Below the pieces are notes generated by a model, which was not told where the DNA came from, did no database searches, and saw only the letters and a list, made by a program, of their open reading frames with translations. A stretch of DNA of 64,000 nt, from positions 434,001 through 498,000 of the forward strand of contig NZ_JACIEN010000003.1 of NCBI RefSeq assembly GCF_014196925.1, written 5' to 3'. The stretch is from Chelatococcus caeni (GTDB taxonomy: Bacteria > Pseudomonadota > Alphaproteobacteria > Rhizobiales > Beijerinckiaceae). This document shows positions 31,610 through 45,816 of this stretch, piece after piece (position 1 is the first letter of the stretch; the number at the start of each line of letters is the position of its first letter). The position numbers and the translations under genes are program-made.

Positions 31610-32122
31610 TCAGCGGGCGAGTTCGAGCCGCATGTCGGCGACGCCGAGCGCGAGGTTGAGGCCGGTCTGGCCCTGCACGGAGAGCGGCTGGAGGCTGACG
31701 GCACGGTTGGAGCCGCCGACGAGGACATTGGCGCCGACACCTGCGCCCACCGTCGCCTCACCACTCGCGCCGGCATATTCGCCCTGCAGGGCGCCGCGGC
31801 CGAGCCGGCTCGTCGAGGCCGCGACAGCCCAGACAAGCACGCCGCCCGTCGTTGCGCCGATGTCGAGCCCGAACTTGCGGATCGTGCCGACATACTGCTC
31901 CGTGCGGCCGCGGTTGTCCGTGAAGCGGCAGTTCAGAGCGCGCTGGGAGGTGATGATGAAACCGACCCCGCCGGAGACGTTGCAGGCGAGGCGGCCCACC
32001 TCGGTTTTGGGCGATGCTCGTACGGGGCTCGATTGTGCGAAGGCATGATGCGCGCCGATGCCCCCTATGCCGACGATCGCGATGGCGGCCAGGGTTGTGG
32101 CCGCTGTGGGTCGCTTGCTCAC
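31610..32122 (-). CDS. DUF992-family exported protein
   Basis: A 170-residue protein read from a GTG at 32122, with GGGAG at a normal Shine-Dalgarno distance. A signal peptide (about residues 1-31, ending HHAFAQ) is followed by the DUF992 pattern: LACNVSGGVGFIITSQRALNC, YVGTIRKFGLDIGATTGGV, and GANVLVGGSNRAVSLQPLSVQ. The family is almost confined to alphaproteobacteria and has no known function; it is predicted periplasmic. The open frame extends far upstream through the aminotransferase gene, but that part is antisense-frame noise. Confidence 0.85.
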   Translation of the reverse strand: MSKRPTAATTLAAIAIVGIGGIGAHHAFAQSSPVRASPKTEVGRLACNVSGGVGFIITSQRALNCRFTDNRGRTEQYVGTIRKFGLDIGATTGGVLVWAVAASTSRLGRGALQGEYAGASGEATVGAGVGANVLVGGSNRAVSLQPLSVQGQTGLNLALGVADMRLELAR

Positions 32123-32225
32123 GGCTTGGCTCCCATTGTCTGAGGACAGGATGGGACAACAACGCGCGGCCCGACCGACGGTTCCCTCACCTGCCGCACG
32201 TGTGGAGCCGATCACCGGCCGGAAC

Positions 32226-32249
32226 GACAACGGGGCCCGAAGGCCCCGT
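32226..32249 (-). terminator. Hairpin after aspartate aminotransferase gene
   Basis: ACGGGGCC and GGCCCCGT (32230-32237 and 32242-32249) pair around CGAA, just after the aminotransferase stop on the minus strand. The following bases are only mildly T-rich. Confidence 0.6.
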
Positions 32250-32274
32250 CGCATTCCAGCAGGACGAGCCGCGT

Positions 32275-33998
<1,724 letters not shown>

Positions 33999-34141
33999 CG
34001 GCAATCACCCTGATCGATGGACCGCTGCGGGCGCCGCCTCGCAGCAACGTGACCTTGCAGCCATTGACCGTCCGTGACCGCTTCTTAGCCTGACGGGCAG
34101 CCTTTCCGGCCCGACGGGCCTGCGCGATCACGGAGACGACC

Positions 34142-35296
34142 ATGTCCATCGGCTTGTGCGGCCGGCTCTCGGCGGCAGCCGCGCTGATCCTCCTGCCTGC
34201 CTTCGACGCGGCGGCTCAGAATGCCGAGCCTCTGCGCGCGAAGACTCGCCAGGGCGAAATCGTGGTCGAGACGGTCGCGTCGGGCCTCGCCCATCCCTGG
34301 GGCCTCGCCTTCCTGCCCGACGGCGCCATGCTCGTCACCGAGCGGCCCGGCAACATCCGCCGGATCTCCGCCGACGGGACGGTCTCGAACCCGCTTGCCG
34401 GCACGCCCGACGTCGCCGCCCGGGGCCAGGGCGGCCTCCTCGATATCGCGCTCGATCCCGGCTTCGCCAGCAACCGCACGCTCTACCTCACCTATGCCGA
34501 GCCACGCCGGGGCGGCGGCGCGGGCACGGCCGTCGCGCGCGCCCGGCTGAACAACGACGCCAGCGCGCTCGGCGACGTCACGGTCATCTTCCGGCAGGAG
34601 CCATCCTATTCCGGCGCCAACCACTACGGCTCGCGCCTCGCCTTCGCGCCGGACGGCACGCTCTTCGTCACGCTCGGCGAGCGCTTCAACCTGCGCGACA
34701 AGGCCCAGGATCTCACGACCCATCTCGGCAAGGTGGTGCGGATCGGGACCGACGGCTCCGTGCCCGGGGACAATCCCTTCGTCGGCCGGCAGGATGCGCG
34801 ACCGGAGATCTGGTCCTACGGCCACCGCAATGCGCAGAGCGCCGCGATCAATCCCGATACCGGCGAATTGTGGACCATCGAGCACGGCGCCCGCGGCGGC
34901 GACGAGATCAACATCACCCGCAAGGGCCGCAACTACGGCTGGCCGGTGATCAGCTACGGCGTCGACTATTCCGGCGCCAAGATCGGCGAGGGCACGGCGA
35001 AAGAAGGCATGGAGCAGCCGCTCTACTACTGGGATCCGTCGATCGCGCCGTCGGGCATGGCCTTCTACACCGGCGACGCCTTCCCGCAATGGCGCGGCAG
35101 CCTGTTCACCGGCGCGCTCGTCGGCCGCGTGCTCGTGCGCATCGAGCGCAACGGGGACCGCATCCTGGGCGAGGAGCGGATGCTGCGCGACCTCGGCGAA
35201 CGCATCCGCGACGTGCGGCAGGGGCCGGACGGCTTCCTCTACCTCCTGACGGATTCCTCCGATGGCCGGGTGCTCAGGCTGCGCCCGGCGGGCTGA
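34142..35296 (+). CDS. PQQ-dependent aldose sugar dehydrogenase (YliI-like)
   Basis: A 384-residue protein with a signal peptide (about residues 1-25, ending DAAAQ). The glucose/sorbosone dehydrogenase beta-propeller follows: [72 protein letters not shown], and [12 protein letters not shown]. Family members are periplasmic, calcium- and PQQ-dependent enzymes that oxidise aldose sugars to lactones. No pqq biosynthesis gene is in the window. It ends exactly next to the convergent DUF486 gene. Confidence 0.92.
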   Translation: MSIGLCGRLSAAAALILLPAFDAAAQNAEPLRAKTRQGEIVVETVASGLAHPWGLAFLPDGAMLVTERPGNIRRISADGTVSNPLAGTPDVAARGQGGLLDIALDPGFASNRTLYLTYAEPRRGGGAGTAVARARLNNDASALGDVTVIFRQEPSYSGANHYGSRLAFAPDGTLFVTLGERFNLRDKAQDLTTHLGKVVRIGTDGSVPGDNPFVGRQDARPEIWSYGHRNAQSAAINPDTGELWTIEHGARGGDEINITRKGRNYGWPVISYGVDYSGAKIGEGTAKEGMEQPLYYWDPSIAPSGMAFYTGDAFPQWRGSLFTGALVGRVLVRIERNGDRILGEERMLRDLGERIRDVRQGPDGFLYLLTDSSDGRVLRLRPAG

Positions 35297-35659
35297 TCAG
35301 CCGAGCGGCCCGCGGAAGATGAAGAAGGCCCCGGCGGCGATGAGCGCGAAGCCGACGAGGTGGTTCAGCGTCAGCGCTTCCTTGAGATAGACCACCGAGA
35401 ACAGCGCGAAGACGACGAGGGTGATCACCTCCTGCATCGTCTTGAGCTCGGCCGCCGAATAGACCTCGTGGCCGATGCGGTTGGCCGGCACGGCGAACCA
35501 GTATTCGATGAAGGCGATGGCCCAGCTCGCCGAGACCGCGATCCACAGGGGCGAGGTCTTGAACTTCAGGTGCCCGTACCAGGCGAAGGTCATGAACACG
35601 TTGGAGAGGACGAGGAGCGCGACCGGCGCGACGTGGGGAGTTGAGACGGCAGGCAGCAT
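35297..35659 (-). CDS. DMT-superfamily DUF486 membrane protein
   Basis: A 120-residue protein with four hydrophobic segments and the DUF486 pattern: SNVFMTFAWYGHLK, AIAFIEYWFAVPANRIG, AAELKTMQEVITLVVFALFSVVYLKE. The family is a small four-helix relative of drug/metabolite transporters with no assigned substrate. Its stop codon directly abuts that of the convergent sugar dehydrogenase gene. Confidence 0.9.
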   Translation of the reverse strand: MLPAVSTPHVAPVALLVLSNVFMTFAWYGHLKFKTSPLWIAVSASWAIAFIEYWFAVPANRIGHEVYSAAELKTMQEVITLVVFALFSVVYLKEALTLNHLVGFALIAAGAFFIFRGPLG

Positions 35660-35733
35660 GAACGGGACCGAGGTGGTTGGAGCGCGCCCTCATGCTCCAT
35701 CCGCGCCCTCCAGGCAAGGATATTCGATAGGCC

Positions 35734-36597
35734 TCAGCCGCCGGGCCGGAAGATGAGGTTGAGCCGCGTCCCCGCCGACAGCCCGGCCGCGTCCGCGCCG
35801 ACCGGCAGCGCATAGCCGACGGACGATTCCAGATAGAGCTTGAGCCGGTCGTCGGCCGACTTGAGCACGTCCACCTTGGCCTTGACCTGCGGCCTCAAGG
35901 TGGTCTGCCAGCGCTCGGCCCCGTGGCTGGTGTAGACCGTGTTGACGGCGAGCTCCGGCATCACGGACCAGGCGCCCTCCCCGCCGCGGAAACGCCGCCC
36001 GAGCGCCACATCGAGCGTCTGCGAGTATGGCGCGTGGCCGACCGGCAGGCCGCCGCCGAAGCCCGCCGACCACACCCAGCCCTCGTCCGCCGGCATCTGC
36101 CGGGCGACGCGCCAGGCAAGGCGCGTATCGACGGGTTGCCAGGTGCCCTCACCGCTCTTGAATTCGGTGGCGAACGACACACCCTGCCCGGTCCTCAGCC
36201 GCAGGCCGAAGGCCTTCTCCTGCCGCACGGCCAACGGGCCGCTGAGGCCCGCGTCGGTCTCCTTGATGCCTCTCGCCACCGGCGCCAGCGTCAGGATCGG
36301 CGCGATGGCGCGCCGGTTGCCGCGCCTCAGCAACTGCGCGGCGATCGCGGACATCTCGGCCCAGATCGGCTCCTGCGGGCTGTCGGTCCACATCTCGGCA
36401 TTGAAGGAGAACGACTGGTCGAATGCCTGCCATTCCTCGAGCGGCATGGCCTGGCCCTCGGGCGGGGGCCGCACCGGAGGCAGCGGCGCGGTGGCAGGCA
36501 TCGCCTCGGATGCGGAGGCGGGCGCGCTGGCGGCGGCAACGACGACGGCAGCGGCCGAAAGCAGGCGCAGCCGGCGCCGCGCGCATGCCGAACGCAT
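35734..36597 (-). CDS. Uncharacterised exported protein
   Basis: A 287-residue protein. The ATG at 36597 ([13 protein letters not shown]) starts a signal peptide ending near ASASEA; an in-frame ATG 15 codons upstream is possible. A proline-rich stretch (PLPPVRPPPEG) follows. The C-terminal two thirds has many alternating short hydrophobic segments and ends LNLIFRPGG, with a hydrophobic-aromatic pattern that could be an outer-membrane beta-barrel. I cannot name a family. Confidence 0.65.
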   Translation of the reverse strand: MRSACARRRLRLLSAAAVVVAAASAPASASEAMPATAPLPPVRPPPEGQAMPLEEWQAFDQSFSFNAEMWTDSPQEPIWAEMSAIAAQLLRRGNRRAIAPILTLAPVARGIKETDAGLSGPLAVRQEKAFGLRLRTGQGVSFATEFKSGEGTWQPVDTRLAWRVARQMPADEGWVWSAGFGGGLPVGHAPYSQTLDVALGRRFRGGEGAWSVMPELAVNTVYTSHGAERWQTTLRPQVKAKVDVLKSADDRLKLYLESSVGYALPVGADAAGLSAGTRLNLIFRPGG

Positions 36598-36777
36598 GCG
36601 CGCAAAGCGACCTTGTCCGCAGCTTCGGGTTCGCCGTGTCATATCCGGTCATCTCGTTGGCAGCACGTCGCCAGCCCCGTCCGGGGACCGGCGGTCTCGC
36701 CTGTCGGGCGGAGCGGAACGGTCCCGAACCGTTACGCGTCGTGATGAACGAAATCTTAACGCCTGCGGGGCGCGCCG

Positions 36778-37053
36778 TCACCCGTAACGCAGCTTCATCG
36801 TCAGGATGACGCCGAGCAGGACGAGGGTGACGGCATTGGAGCCGATCAGCGGCCAGCTGCCGATGAACAGGCCGTAGACGAGCCACAGCACGACGCCGCA
36901 GGTCAGCGCCACCTGCGTCGTCAGCGAGATCGCCCGCGTCTCGCGCGTGCGGATGACGCGGGCCGCCTGCGGGATCCAGCACAGCGTCGTGAGCACGGCG
37001 GCAACGGCGCCGACGGCTTCGATCGAGAAAACGGAAAGGAGACCGTCGGCCAT
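36778..37053 (-). CDS. SemiSWEET / PQ-loop sugar transporter
   Basis: A 91-residue protein with three membrane helices and the PQ-loop motif at residues 27-30 (CWIPQAARVIRTRETRAISL), plus the NAVTLVLLGVILTMKL end. This matches bacterial SemiSWEETs, which dimerise to form a bidirectional sugar pore in the inner membrane. It lies beside, but is not clearly in an operon with, other genes. Confidence 0.85.
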   Translation of the reverse strand: MADGLLSVFSIEAVGAVAAVLTTLCWIPQAARVIRTRETRAISLTTQVALTCGVVLWLVYGLFIGSWPLIGSNAVTLVLLGVILTMKLRYG

Positions 37054-37244
37054 CGCTGCGGCGCTTTCGGAGAGACTGTTCTGATACTGCCAGCCCGATC
37101 TTCGGCATGCCCGTGCAGCCCCGTCCAGTCAACGGCGCGCCACGCATGACGGGACGCCGATTTCGCATAGCCGTGCGCCGTCGGCGCGAAGTCGCGAGGC
37201 CGCCGCCGCGGCTAAGGTCGCCCAAACAGATCGAGGCCGCGCTG

Positions 37245-37679
37245 ATGACGACACAACCGATCTCCAGACGTTCGCTGACACGCGCGCTGATGCTGCCGGC
37301 GATCGGCGCGGCGGCAGCTGGCGCCTTTGCCATGCCTGCAGCGGCCACGGCGGGCGGACCGCGGGTGCGGCACGTCGTCCTCGTCAGGTTCGCGACCGGG
37401 ACGGAACAGGGCGAGATCGAGGCCGTCTTCGACGCGCTCGCCAACCTCCGGGCGGTCGTCCCTGGCATGCTCGGCTTCGAGGGCGGGCACGACGCCAGCC
37501 CGGAAGGGCTGGCGCGCGGCTACACGCACGGCTTCGTGGTCGATTTCGCCGACGCCGCGGCGCGCGACGCCTATCTCGCCCATCCCGATCACAAGGTCGC
37601 GGGTGCCGCCCTGGTCGCCCTGTGCGAAGGCGGCATCGACGGCATCCTCGTGCTCGACTTCGAGCTGTCGGACGGTTGA
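37245..37679 (+). CDS. Dabb-domain (stress-responsive A/B barrel) protein
   Basis: 144 residues. A twin-arginine-like N-terminus ([21 protein letters not shown]) suggests export by Tat. It is followed by a Dabb ferredoxin-like domain ([27 protein letters not shown], then [25 protein letters not shown]). Dabb proteins form dimeric barrels; their substrates are mostly unknown. The start at 37245 is chosen because the signal sequence begins there. Confidence 0.82.
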   Translation: MTTQPISRRSLTRALMLPAIGAAAAGAFAMPAAATAGGPRVRHVVLVRFATGTEQGEIEAVFDALANLRAVVPGMLGFEGGHDASPEGLARGYTHGFVVDFADAAARDAYLAHPDHKVAGAALVALCEGGIDGILVLDFELSDG

Positions 37680-37683
37680 GCCG

Positions 37684-38382
37684 TCACACGCGCAGGTCGC
37701 GCCGCCGCACGACGAAGATGCTGGTGCCGGTGAAGTCACGCCAGTGATGCTCGGGAATATTGGCCTCGCGCAGCACCTCGGGCGGAAAATCCCTTGTCAG
37801 GTCATAGTCCGGGGCCATGTCGAAGATCATGCCGAGGGTCTCGGCGATGAACCTGCGGCCGAAATGGCGGTAGTGGCGGAAGGCCCCGAAGCGCGCGGCC
37901 TTCTCCTCGTCGCTCGCATCGACGATGGCATCGGTGAAATCGTCCCCGACGATCGGTACGCTGAACAGCATCGCGCCGTTCTCGCTCAACGACTGGGCGA
38001 GACGGATGAGCACGACCGAATAATTGCACTCGATATGCTCGAGCACATGGTTGTGCACGATGAGATCGTAGCGGCTGCGCGGCAGGGTGAACACGTCGCG
38101 GCACAGGTCGAACGGCTCGACGTCGAGGCCGAGATGGGCATAGCGCGGCGGGTCGATGTCGACGGCGCGGTAGTTCTCTCCGGCGATGCCGCGCAGGAGC
38201 TGCGACAGCCCTTGCTCGGGCGCGAAATGCAGCACGTGCGCGCCCGGCTGCGGCCGCACCTGTGCCGTGATCTTCAGAGCCGCGACCCGTGTGCGCTCCA
38301 GCGAGCGGCAGGTGGTGCAGCGCGCCAACGGGCGCTTCGGCATGTCCTCGAAGGCGGTGCCGCCGCAGATGTTGCAACGCAT
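37684..38382 (-). CDS. SAM-dependent methyltransferase with N-terminal zinc ribbon
   Basis: A 232-residue protein. Four cysteines in the first 25 residues (C3, C6, C22, C25; CNIC and CTTC) form a zinc ribbon. A class I methyltransferase fold follows: [19 protein letters not shown] as motif [12 protein letters not shown], and the partner acid and signature [17 protein letters not shown]. The target is not evident; related proteins modify small molecules or surface polysaccharides. It is convergent with the Dabb gene, with stops 4 bases apart. Confidence 0.85.
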   Translation of the reverse strand: MRCNICGGTAFEDMPKRPLARCTTCRSLERTRVAALKITAQVRPQPGAHVLHFAPEQGLSQLLRGIAGENYRAVDIDPPRYAHLGLDVEPFDLCRDVFTLPRSRYDLIVHNHVLEHIECNYSVVLIRLAQSLSENGAMLFSVPIVGDDFTDAIVDASDEEKAARFGAFRHYRHFGRRFIAETLGMIFDMAPDYDLTRDFPPEVLREANIPEHHWRDFTGTSIFVVRRRDLRV

Positions 38383-38640
38383 CGATCATCAATCTCCCTG
38401 CCCCACGGCCGCGCCTTTGTGCACCGGTCCTGTCGCAGGGGCAACGGGAAGGCCGGCAGCGGGCGGATCGCACATCGCCTTCTTCAGGAGCAGCTTCGTT
38501 TTCCGGGCACATGCAGCGAAGCGGAATGCGGCCCGGGAACCAGCGCCGGCAACGCGCCGAAGGCTCCCTACGAGTCGCCTGGCTCCGCCCGCCGCACGAC
38601 CCCCTTCCGTCACGCGCAGACTCGTACCATATTCGTTCTC

Positions 38641-41232
<2,592 letters not shown>

Positions 41233-41339
41233 CGGGCGCCGGGCCAATTCCGCGCGGGCGCCCCAAGAGCGCCCCAGCCCCGGGACGAGATGGTGTATAA
41301 ATGTCTCCTGCCGGTCGAGACCAGCACAGGAGAACAGCC

Positions 41340-42620
41340 ATGGCCATCTCCGCCCAGCCCGGCGAGGAGGCACGCCTTGCTGCCCTTGCCCGCTACGCGG
41401 TCCTCGACACGCCGCCCGAGTTTCCCTTCGACGCCCTGACCGAGCTTGCGGCCCAGATCTGCGACTGCCCTGCCGCCCTCATTGGCCTCATCGACGAGCG
41501 GCGCGAATTCCTGAAGGCGAAATACGGCCTGCCGCCGGAGCTGACGGAATGCCCGCGCGACATCACCATCTGCTCGCAGACGCTGTCCCGCAACGACCTG
41601 CTCTACATCCCCGATACGATGGCGGACGAGCGCTGCCGCAACCTCGGCACCGTCGCCGGCGAACCGCATGTGCGCTTCTATTGCGGCATGCCCCTGATCA
41701 ATTCGGAAGGCTACGCCCTCGGCACCCTCTGCGTCATCGACTTCACGGCCCACGAGATCAGCGCCGGCCAGCAGGAGGCCATCCGCCAGCTCGCCCGCCA
41801 GGCCGTGGCGCAGCTGGAGCTGCGCCGGCAGCTCATCGAGCGCAACGAGATGCTGCGCGCGCTCGAGGAGGCGCGCACAGCGCTGATCGCGGAAAAGGAC
41901 AAGGCGGACAGCCTGCTGCTCGACATCCTGCCGGCGGCGATTGCCGAGGAACTGAAGCGCGATCACCGCGTCGAGCCCCGCTATTACGAATCCGCATCGG
42001 TCATCTTCACAGACTTCGAGAACTTCACGCATCTGACGGAGCAGACCGAGCCTGCCGGTCTCATCGGTGAGCTCGACCGTGTCTTCAGCTGCTTCGACGA
42101 GATCGCCGCCCGCAATCGTGTCGAGAAGCTCAAGACCATCGGCGATGCCTACCTGTGCGTCGGCGGGGTGCCTGTCGCCAACCGCTCTCACCCGATCGAT
42201 GCCTGCCTCGCCGCCTTGCAGATTCGGGCAGCGACGGCCCGGGCCAATCGCGCACGCGCCAAGCTGCACATGCGCCCCTGGCCGCTGCGCATCGGCATTC
42301 ACACGGGGCCCCTCATCGCCGGCGTCGTCGGCCGGCACAAGTTCACCTTCGACATCTGGGGCGATACCGTAAATCTCGCCGAGCGCATGGAAGCAGCCTG
42401 CCCGCCGGACGAGATCAACATCTCCGACCGCACCTGCCTCTATGTCGCCGCCCTGTTCGAGACGGAGCCGCGCGGTTCCGTCGCGGTGAAGAACAAGGGC
42501 CCGCTGCCGATGCACTACCTGCGGCGGATCCGGCCGGAGTTCTCCGCCGACGAGGCAGGCACGCTGCCCAACGACCTGTTCTGGCTCGCTGCCCATGCCG
42601 CCAATCATCGCGCGGCCTGA
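41340..42620 (+). CDS. GAF-domain class III adenylate cyclase
   Basis: 426 residues. A GAF sensor domain spans about residues 8-160 (ALARYAVLDTPPEFPFDALTELA, then FYCGMPLINSEGYALGTLCVID), then a coiled-coil linker and a cyclase domain. The domain has metal-binding Asp225 (FTDFENFTHLT) and Asp269, Lys265 (KTIGDAYLCVGG), Asp338 in FDIWGDTVNLAERME, and the transition-state Asn345/Arg349. The Lys/Asp pair indicates ATP rather than GTP as substrate. The start at 41340 follows AGGAGA. It probably senses a small ligand through GAF and makes cAMP. Confidence 0.9.
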   Translation: MAISAQPGEEARLAALARYAVLDTPPEFPFDALTELAAQICDCPAALIGLIDERREFLKAKYGLPPELTECPRDITICSQTLSRNDLLYIPDTMADERCRNLGTVAGEPHVRFYCGMPLINSEGYALGTLCVIDFTAHEISAGQQEAIRQLARQAVAQLELRRQLIERNEMLRALEEARTALIAEKDKADSLLLDILPAAIAEELKRDHRVEPRYYESASVIFTDFENFTHLTEQTEPAGLIGELDRVFSCFDEIAARNRVEKLKTIGDAYLCVGGVPVANRSHPIDACLAALQIRAATARANRARAKLHMRPWPLRIGIHTGPLIAGVVGRHKFTFDIWGDTVNLAERMEAACPPDEINISDRTCLYVAALFETEPRGSVAVKNKGPLPMHYLRRIRPEFSADEAGTLPNDLFWLAAHAANHRAA

Positions 42621-42761
42621 GACGGACACGAACCGGTGAAGTAGCGCCCAGGCCACCCGGCTCCCCCCGCCCCTGCCTTGCCCGAGTCACAGGGCGGGCT
42701 TAATCCTGTCCGCAGCCGTCTTCACGGTCGAACCCCACCGATTCTCGCCATGGGAGACCTC

Positions 42762-43322
42762 ATGCTGCGTCTCAACGTCATCATTGCCAGCACCCGCCCC
42801 GGCCGCGTCGGCCCGTCCGTCGCCAAGTGGTTTCATGAGCTCGCCGTCAAGCAGGGCACGTTCGACACCCACCTCGTCGATCTCGCCGACTTCCACCTGC
42901 CCATCTACGACGAGCCGCACCATCCGCGCCTGGGCAAGTACGAGCACGAGCACACGAAGCGCTGGAGCGAGAGCGTCAAAGCCGCCGATGCCTTCGTCTT
43001 CGTCACGCCGGAGTACAACTACGGCCCGACGCCCGCGCTCCTCAACGCGCTCAACTACGTCTACAACGAATGGGGCTACAAGCCCTGCGCCTTCGCCAGC
43101 TACGGCGGCGTCTCCGGCGGCCTCAGGGCGGTGCAGATGACGAAGCAGACCTTGTCCGCCATGCGCCTCGTACCCATCGTCGAGGCCGTCACGGTCCCGA
43201 TGGTCGCCCAGCACGTCAAGGACGGCGTTTTCCAGCCCAACGAACTGCACATCAAGAGCGCCGAGGCGCTCCTCGTCGAGCTGAAGCGCTGGGCCGAGGC
43301 GCTGAAGCCGCTGCGCGGCTGA
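42762..43322 (+). CDS. NADPH-dependent FMN reductase
   Basis: A 186-residue flavodoxin-like protein. The FMN phosphate-binding motif is STRPGRVGPSVAKWF at about residues 10-24, PEYNYGPTPALLNALNYVYNEW is the diagnostic second motif, and YGGVSGGLRA follows. Family members reduce flavins, quinones or chromate with NADPH. GGGAGA precedes the ATG at 42762; a possible ATG at 42750 overlaps this site. It converges on chrA with a one-base gap, which may be meaningful as some members act on chromate. Confidence 0.88.
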   Translation: MLRLNVIIASTRPGRVGPSVAKWFHELAVKQGTFDTHLVDLADFHLPIYDEPHHPRLGKYEHEHTKRWSESVKAADAFVFVTPEYNYGPTPALLNALNYVYNEWGYKPCAFASYGGVSGGLRAVQMTKQTLSAMRLVPIVEAVTVPMVAQHVKDGVFQPNELHIKSAEALLVELKRWAEALKPLRG

Positions 43323-43323
43323 G

Positions 43324-44730
43324 CTACGCCCCGAGGCCGGCGAGCTGCAGGGCGACGCCGGCGGCGGCGCTGAGGCCGAGCACCGTCATCATGCCCCACC
43401 GCAGGCGGAAGACGGCGAGGACGGCGAGGACCGACAGGGCCGCCGCGACCGGCCGGATGCTCTCGAGCTCCGGCACCGCGAGCTTCATGCCGAAGCCCTC
43501 GAACGTGCCGACCTCGCCGAAGACGACGTGCAAGGCGAACCATACGGCGAGGTTGAGAATGACGCCCACCACGGCGGCCGTGATCGCGGACAGCGCCGCC
43601 GCGAGCCCGCGGTTGTCGCGCAGCCGCTCCACATAGGGCGCGCCGAGGAAGATCCACAGGAAGCACGGCGTGAAGGTGACCCAGGTCGTCAACAGCCCGC
43701 CGAGGATGCCCGCCGTGAGCGGCGAGAGGGTGCCGGGATCGCGGAAGGCCCCCATGAAGCCCACGAACTGGGTGACCATGATCAGCGGCCCCGGCGTCGT
43801 CTCGGCCATGCCGAGCCCGTCCAGCATCTCGCCGGGCGCAAGCCAGCCGTAGGTGCCGACCGCCTCCTGCGCCACATAGGCGAGCACCGCATAGGCCCCG
43901 CCGAAGGTCACCACGGCCATCTGGCTGAAGAAGACCGCGATATCGGCAAAGACGTTGCCCGTCCCGAAGGCAGCGAGAAGCGCTGCGGTGGGGGCGAGCC
44001 ACAGCACGAGCAGCACGGCCGCGACCGTCAGCGCCCGCGTGCCGCCGGGCCGGGCATGGGCGGGAATGGTCTCGCCGAGCACCGTCCGCGCGTCGTCCAC
44101 GCCCGCCTTGGCGGCCGGGCCGTGCCCGCCGCCGGAGAAGGCCGCCAGCCGCCTCAGGCCGCCGATGTAGCCGATGAGGCCGGCCGCGGCGATGATGAGC
44201 GGGAACGGCACGGCGAAGACGAAGATGGCGATGAAGGACGCCGCGGCCAGCGACACCATCGTGGCGTTGCGCAGGGCCCGCCGGCCGATGCGCAGCACCG
44301 CCTCGAAGACGATGGCGAGCACCGCCGCCTTGAGGCCGAAGAACAACCCCTGCACGAAGCCCACGTTGCCGTAGAGCGCGTAGATCACGCTCAGCGCCAT
44401 GATGGCGACGAGCCCCGGCAGTACGAAGAGCACGCCGGCGACGATGCCGCCGGCGGTGCGGTGCATCAGCCAGCCGATGTAGACGGCGAGCTGCTGCGCC
44501 TCCGGCCCCGGCAGCAGCATGCAGAAGTTGAGCGCGTGCAGAAAGCGCTTCTCGCCGAGCCAGCGCTTCTCCTCGACGAGGATGCGGTGCATGACGGCGA
44601 TCTGCCCCGCCGGGCCACCGAAGCTGAGCGCCGCGATTCGCGCCCAGGTGCGCACGCCTTCCGAGAAGCTTGGAAAGCGGCCGGCGGGCGCCGCGTCCTC
44701 GTCCCGCGCGGTCCGCAATGTCTCGGTCAT
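43324..44730 (-). CDS. chrA: Chromate efflux transporter ChrA
   Basis: 468 residues with the two-half layout of the long ChrA proteins. The first half opens LSFGGPAGQIAVMHRILVEEKRWL and has NFCMLLPGPEAQQLA; the second has VTFGGAYAVLAYVAQEAVGTYGWL and GLGMAETTPGPLIMVTQFVGF. About ten membrane helices are present. ChrA exports chromate from the cytoplasm and gives chromate resistance. The ATG at 44730 overlaps the stop of the rhodanese-ChrB gene (ATGA), so the two are translationally coupled. Confidence 0.92.
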   Translation of the reverse strand: MTETLRTARDEDAAPAGRFPSFSEGVRTWARIAALSFGGPAGQIAVMHRILVEEKRWLGEKRFLHALNFCMLLPGPEAQQLAVYIGWLMHRTAGGIVAGVLFVLPGLVAIMALSVIYALYGNVGFVQGLFFGLKAAVLAIVFEAVLRIGRRALRNATMVSLAAASFIAIFVFAVPFPLIIAAAGLIGYIGGLRRLAAFSGGGHGPAAKAGVDDARTVLGETIPAHARPGGTRALTVAAVLLVLWLAPTAALLAAFGTGNVFADIAVFFSQMAVVTFGGAYAVLAYVAQEAVGTYGWLAPGEMLDGLGMAETTPGPLIMVTQFVGFMGAFRDPGTLSPLTAGILGGLLTTWVTFTPCFLWIFLGAPYVERLRDNRGLAAALSAITAAVVGVILNLAVWFALHVVFGEVGTFEGFGMKLAVPELESIRPVAAALSVLAVLAVFRLRWGMMTVLGLSAAAGVALQLAGLGA

Positions 44731-45551
44731 GACGTGCCCTTCATCTTGTTCGTCGGCCAGTTGTGCGTCTCGTCCGTTGCGTCGCGGCACCAGCGGTAGA
44801 GCGCGTCATAGAGAACGAGGCCCGCCTCGAGCTGTTCGTTGTCGTCCGCATACATGCGCGACAGGCCGAGGGAAACCGCCAACAGCCCCGCCGCCTCCGG
44901 CGCGAGGTCGAGGCGGGCCGTGTCGGCGCCGCGCACGATGGCGGCCAGATGTGACAGCGGCCCGACGGTGAGGCCGAATTCCTCGACCATGACGTCGAAG
45001 GTGCACAAGGGCCCGCGGTGGCTCCAGAACACCTCCTCCACGTCGAAGGGCGTGGCGCCGAAACGGTCGGCGACGGCGAGCACCTCGGAGGGCGGGACGA
45101 AAAGGAAGACGGCGGCGGGATCGACGAAGCGGCGGACGAGCCAGGGGCAGGCGATTCGGTCGATCTTCGGCCGCGAGCGCGTCACCCACAGCGTGCGGCC
45201 CTGCGCGTCCGGCGCCGGCAGCTTCTCGACTGGCACCATCGGCAGGCCCGCCGTGCTCCAGGCCTGCGTGCCCCCCTCCAGCACCTCGGCGGCGATGCCG
45301 GCCTGGCGCAGCCAGGCTGCCGCGCCGTGGCTGAGCTTCAGCCCCTTCTGGCAGATGACGACGACCTGGCGGCCGATGAACTCCTGCGCCCATCGGGCCG
45401 CCTCCGTTCCCGGCCGGCGTATCGCCCCCGGCACGAGGCGCGGTTCGGCGGCGAAATCCTCGTCGGTGCGCACGTCGACGAGAACCGGGCACTTCGGCGT
45501 GCCGATGAGACGGAAGAGCTTGTCCGGAGAAATGGCATTGAACGACGGCAT
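44727..45551 (-). CDS. Rhodanese-ChrB fusion, chromate resistance protein
   Basis: 274 residues. Residues about 8-115 form a rhodanese domain with active-site Cys67 (VVVICQKGLKLSHG). Residues about 125-265 match the ChrB C-terminal domain (SRPKIDRIACPWLVRRFVDPAAVFLFVP and EFGLTVGPLSHLAAIVRGAD). It lacks the N-terminal DNA-binding half of true ChrB, so it is more likely an enzymatic or accessory chromate resistance protein than a regulator. It is the first gene of a two-gene operon with chrA. Confidence 0.87.
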   Translation of the reverse strand: MPSFNAISPDKLFRLIGTPKCPVLVDVRTDEDFAAEPRLVPGAIRRPGTEAARWAQEFIGRQVVVICQKGLKLSHGAAAWLRQAGIAAEVLEGGTQAWSTAGLPMVPVEKLPAPDAQGRTLWVTRSRPKIDRIACPWLVRRFVDPAAVFLFVPPSEVLAVADRFGATPFDVEEVFWSHRGPLCTFDVMVEEFGLTVGPLSHLAAIVRGADTARLDLAPEAAGLLAVSLGLSRMYADDNEQLEAGLVLYDALYRWCRDATDETHNWPTNKMKGTS

Positions 45552-45816
45552 GACAGCGTCCCTTCTCAATCAAGAGGAGCGGAACGCGATGCTTCGGCCT
45601 GTCGCCTCGTGAGGGGATCGCAGAACCCCCATGCGCAGATGAGGCGACAAGATCCGCGGCTTGTCAATGTCGCCGGCGCATGCCGTCACATCTGCGTGAG
45701 GAGACGGCCGGAATGCCGCGACGATGGCACGCACGGCATGGTTGCCGGATGACGCCGTTGAGAACGCAACCCATCTTCCCGCGGGGGGACGGAACAGCGC
45801 CCCCAGGGAGATCCCG

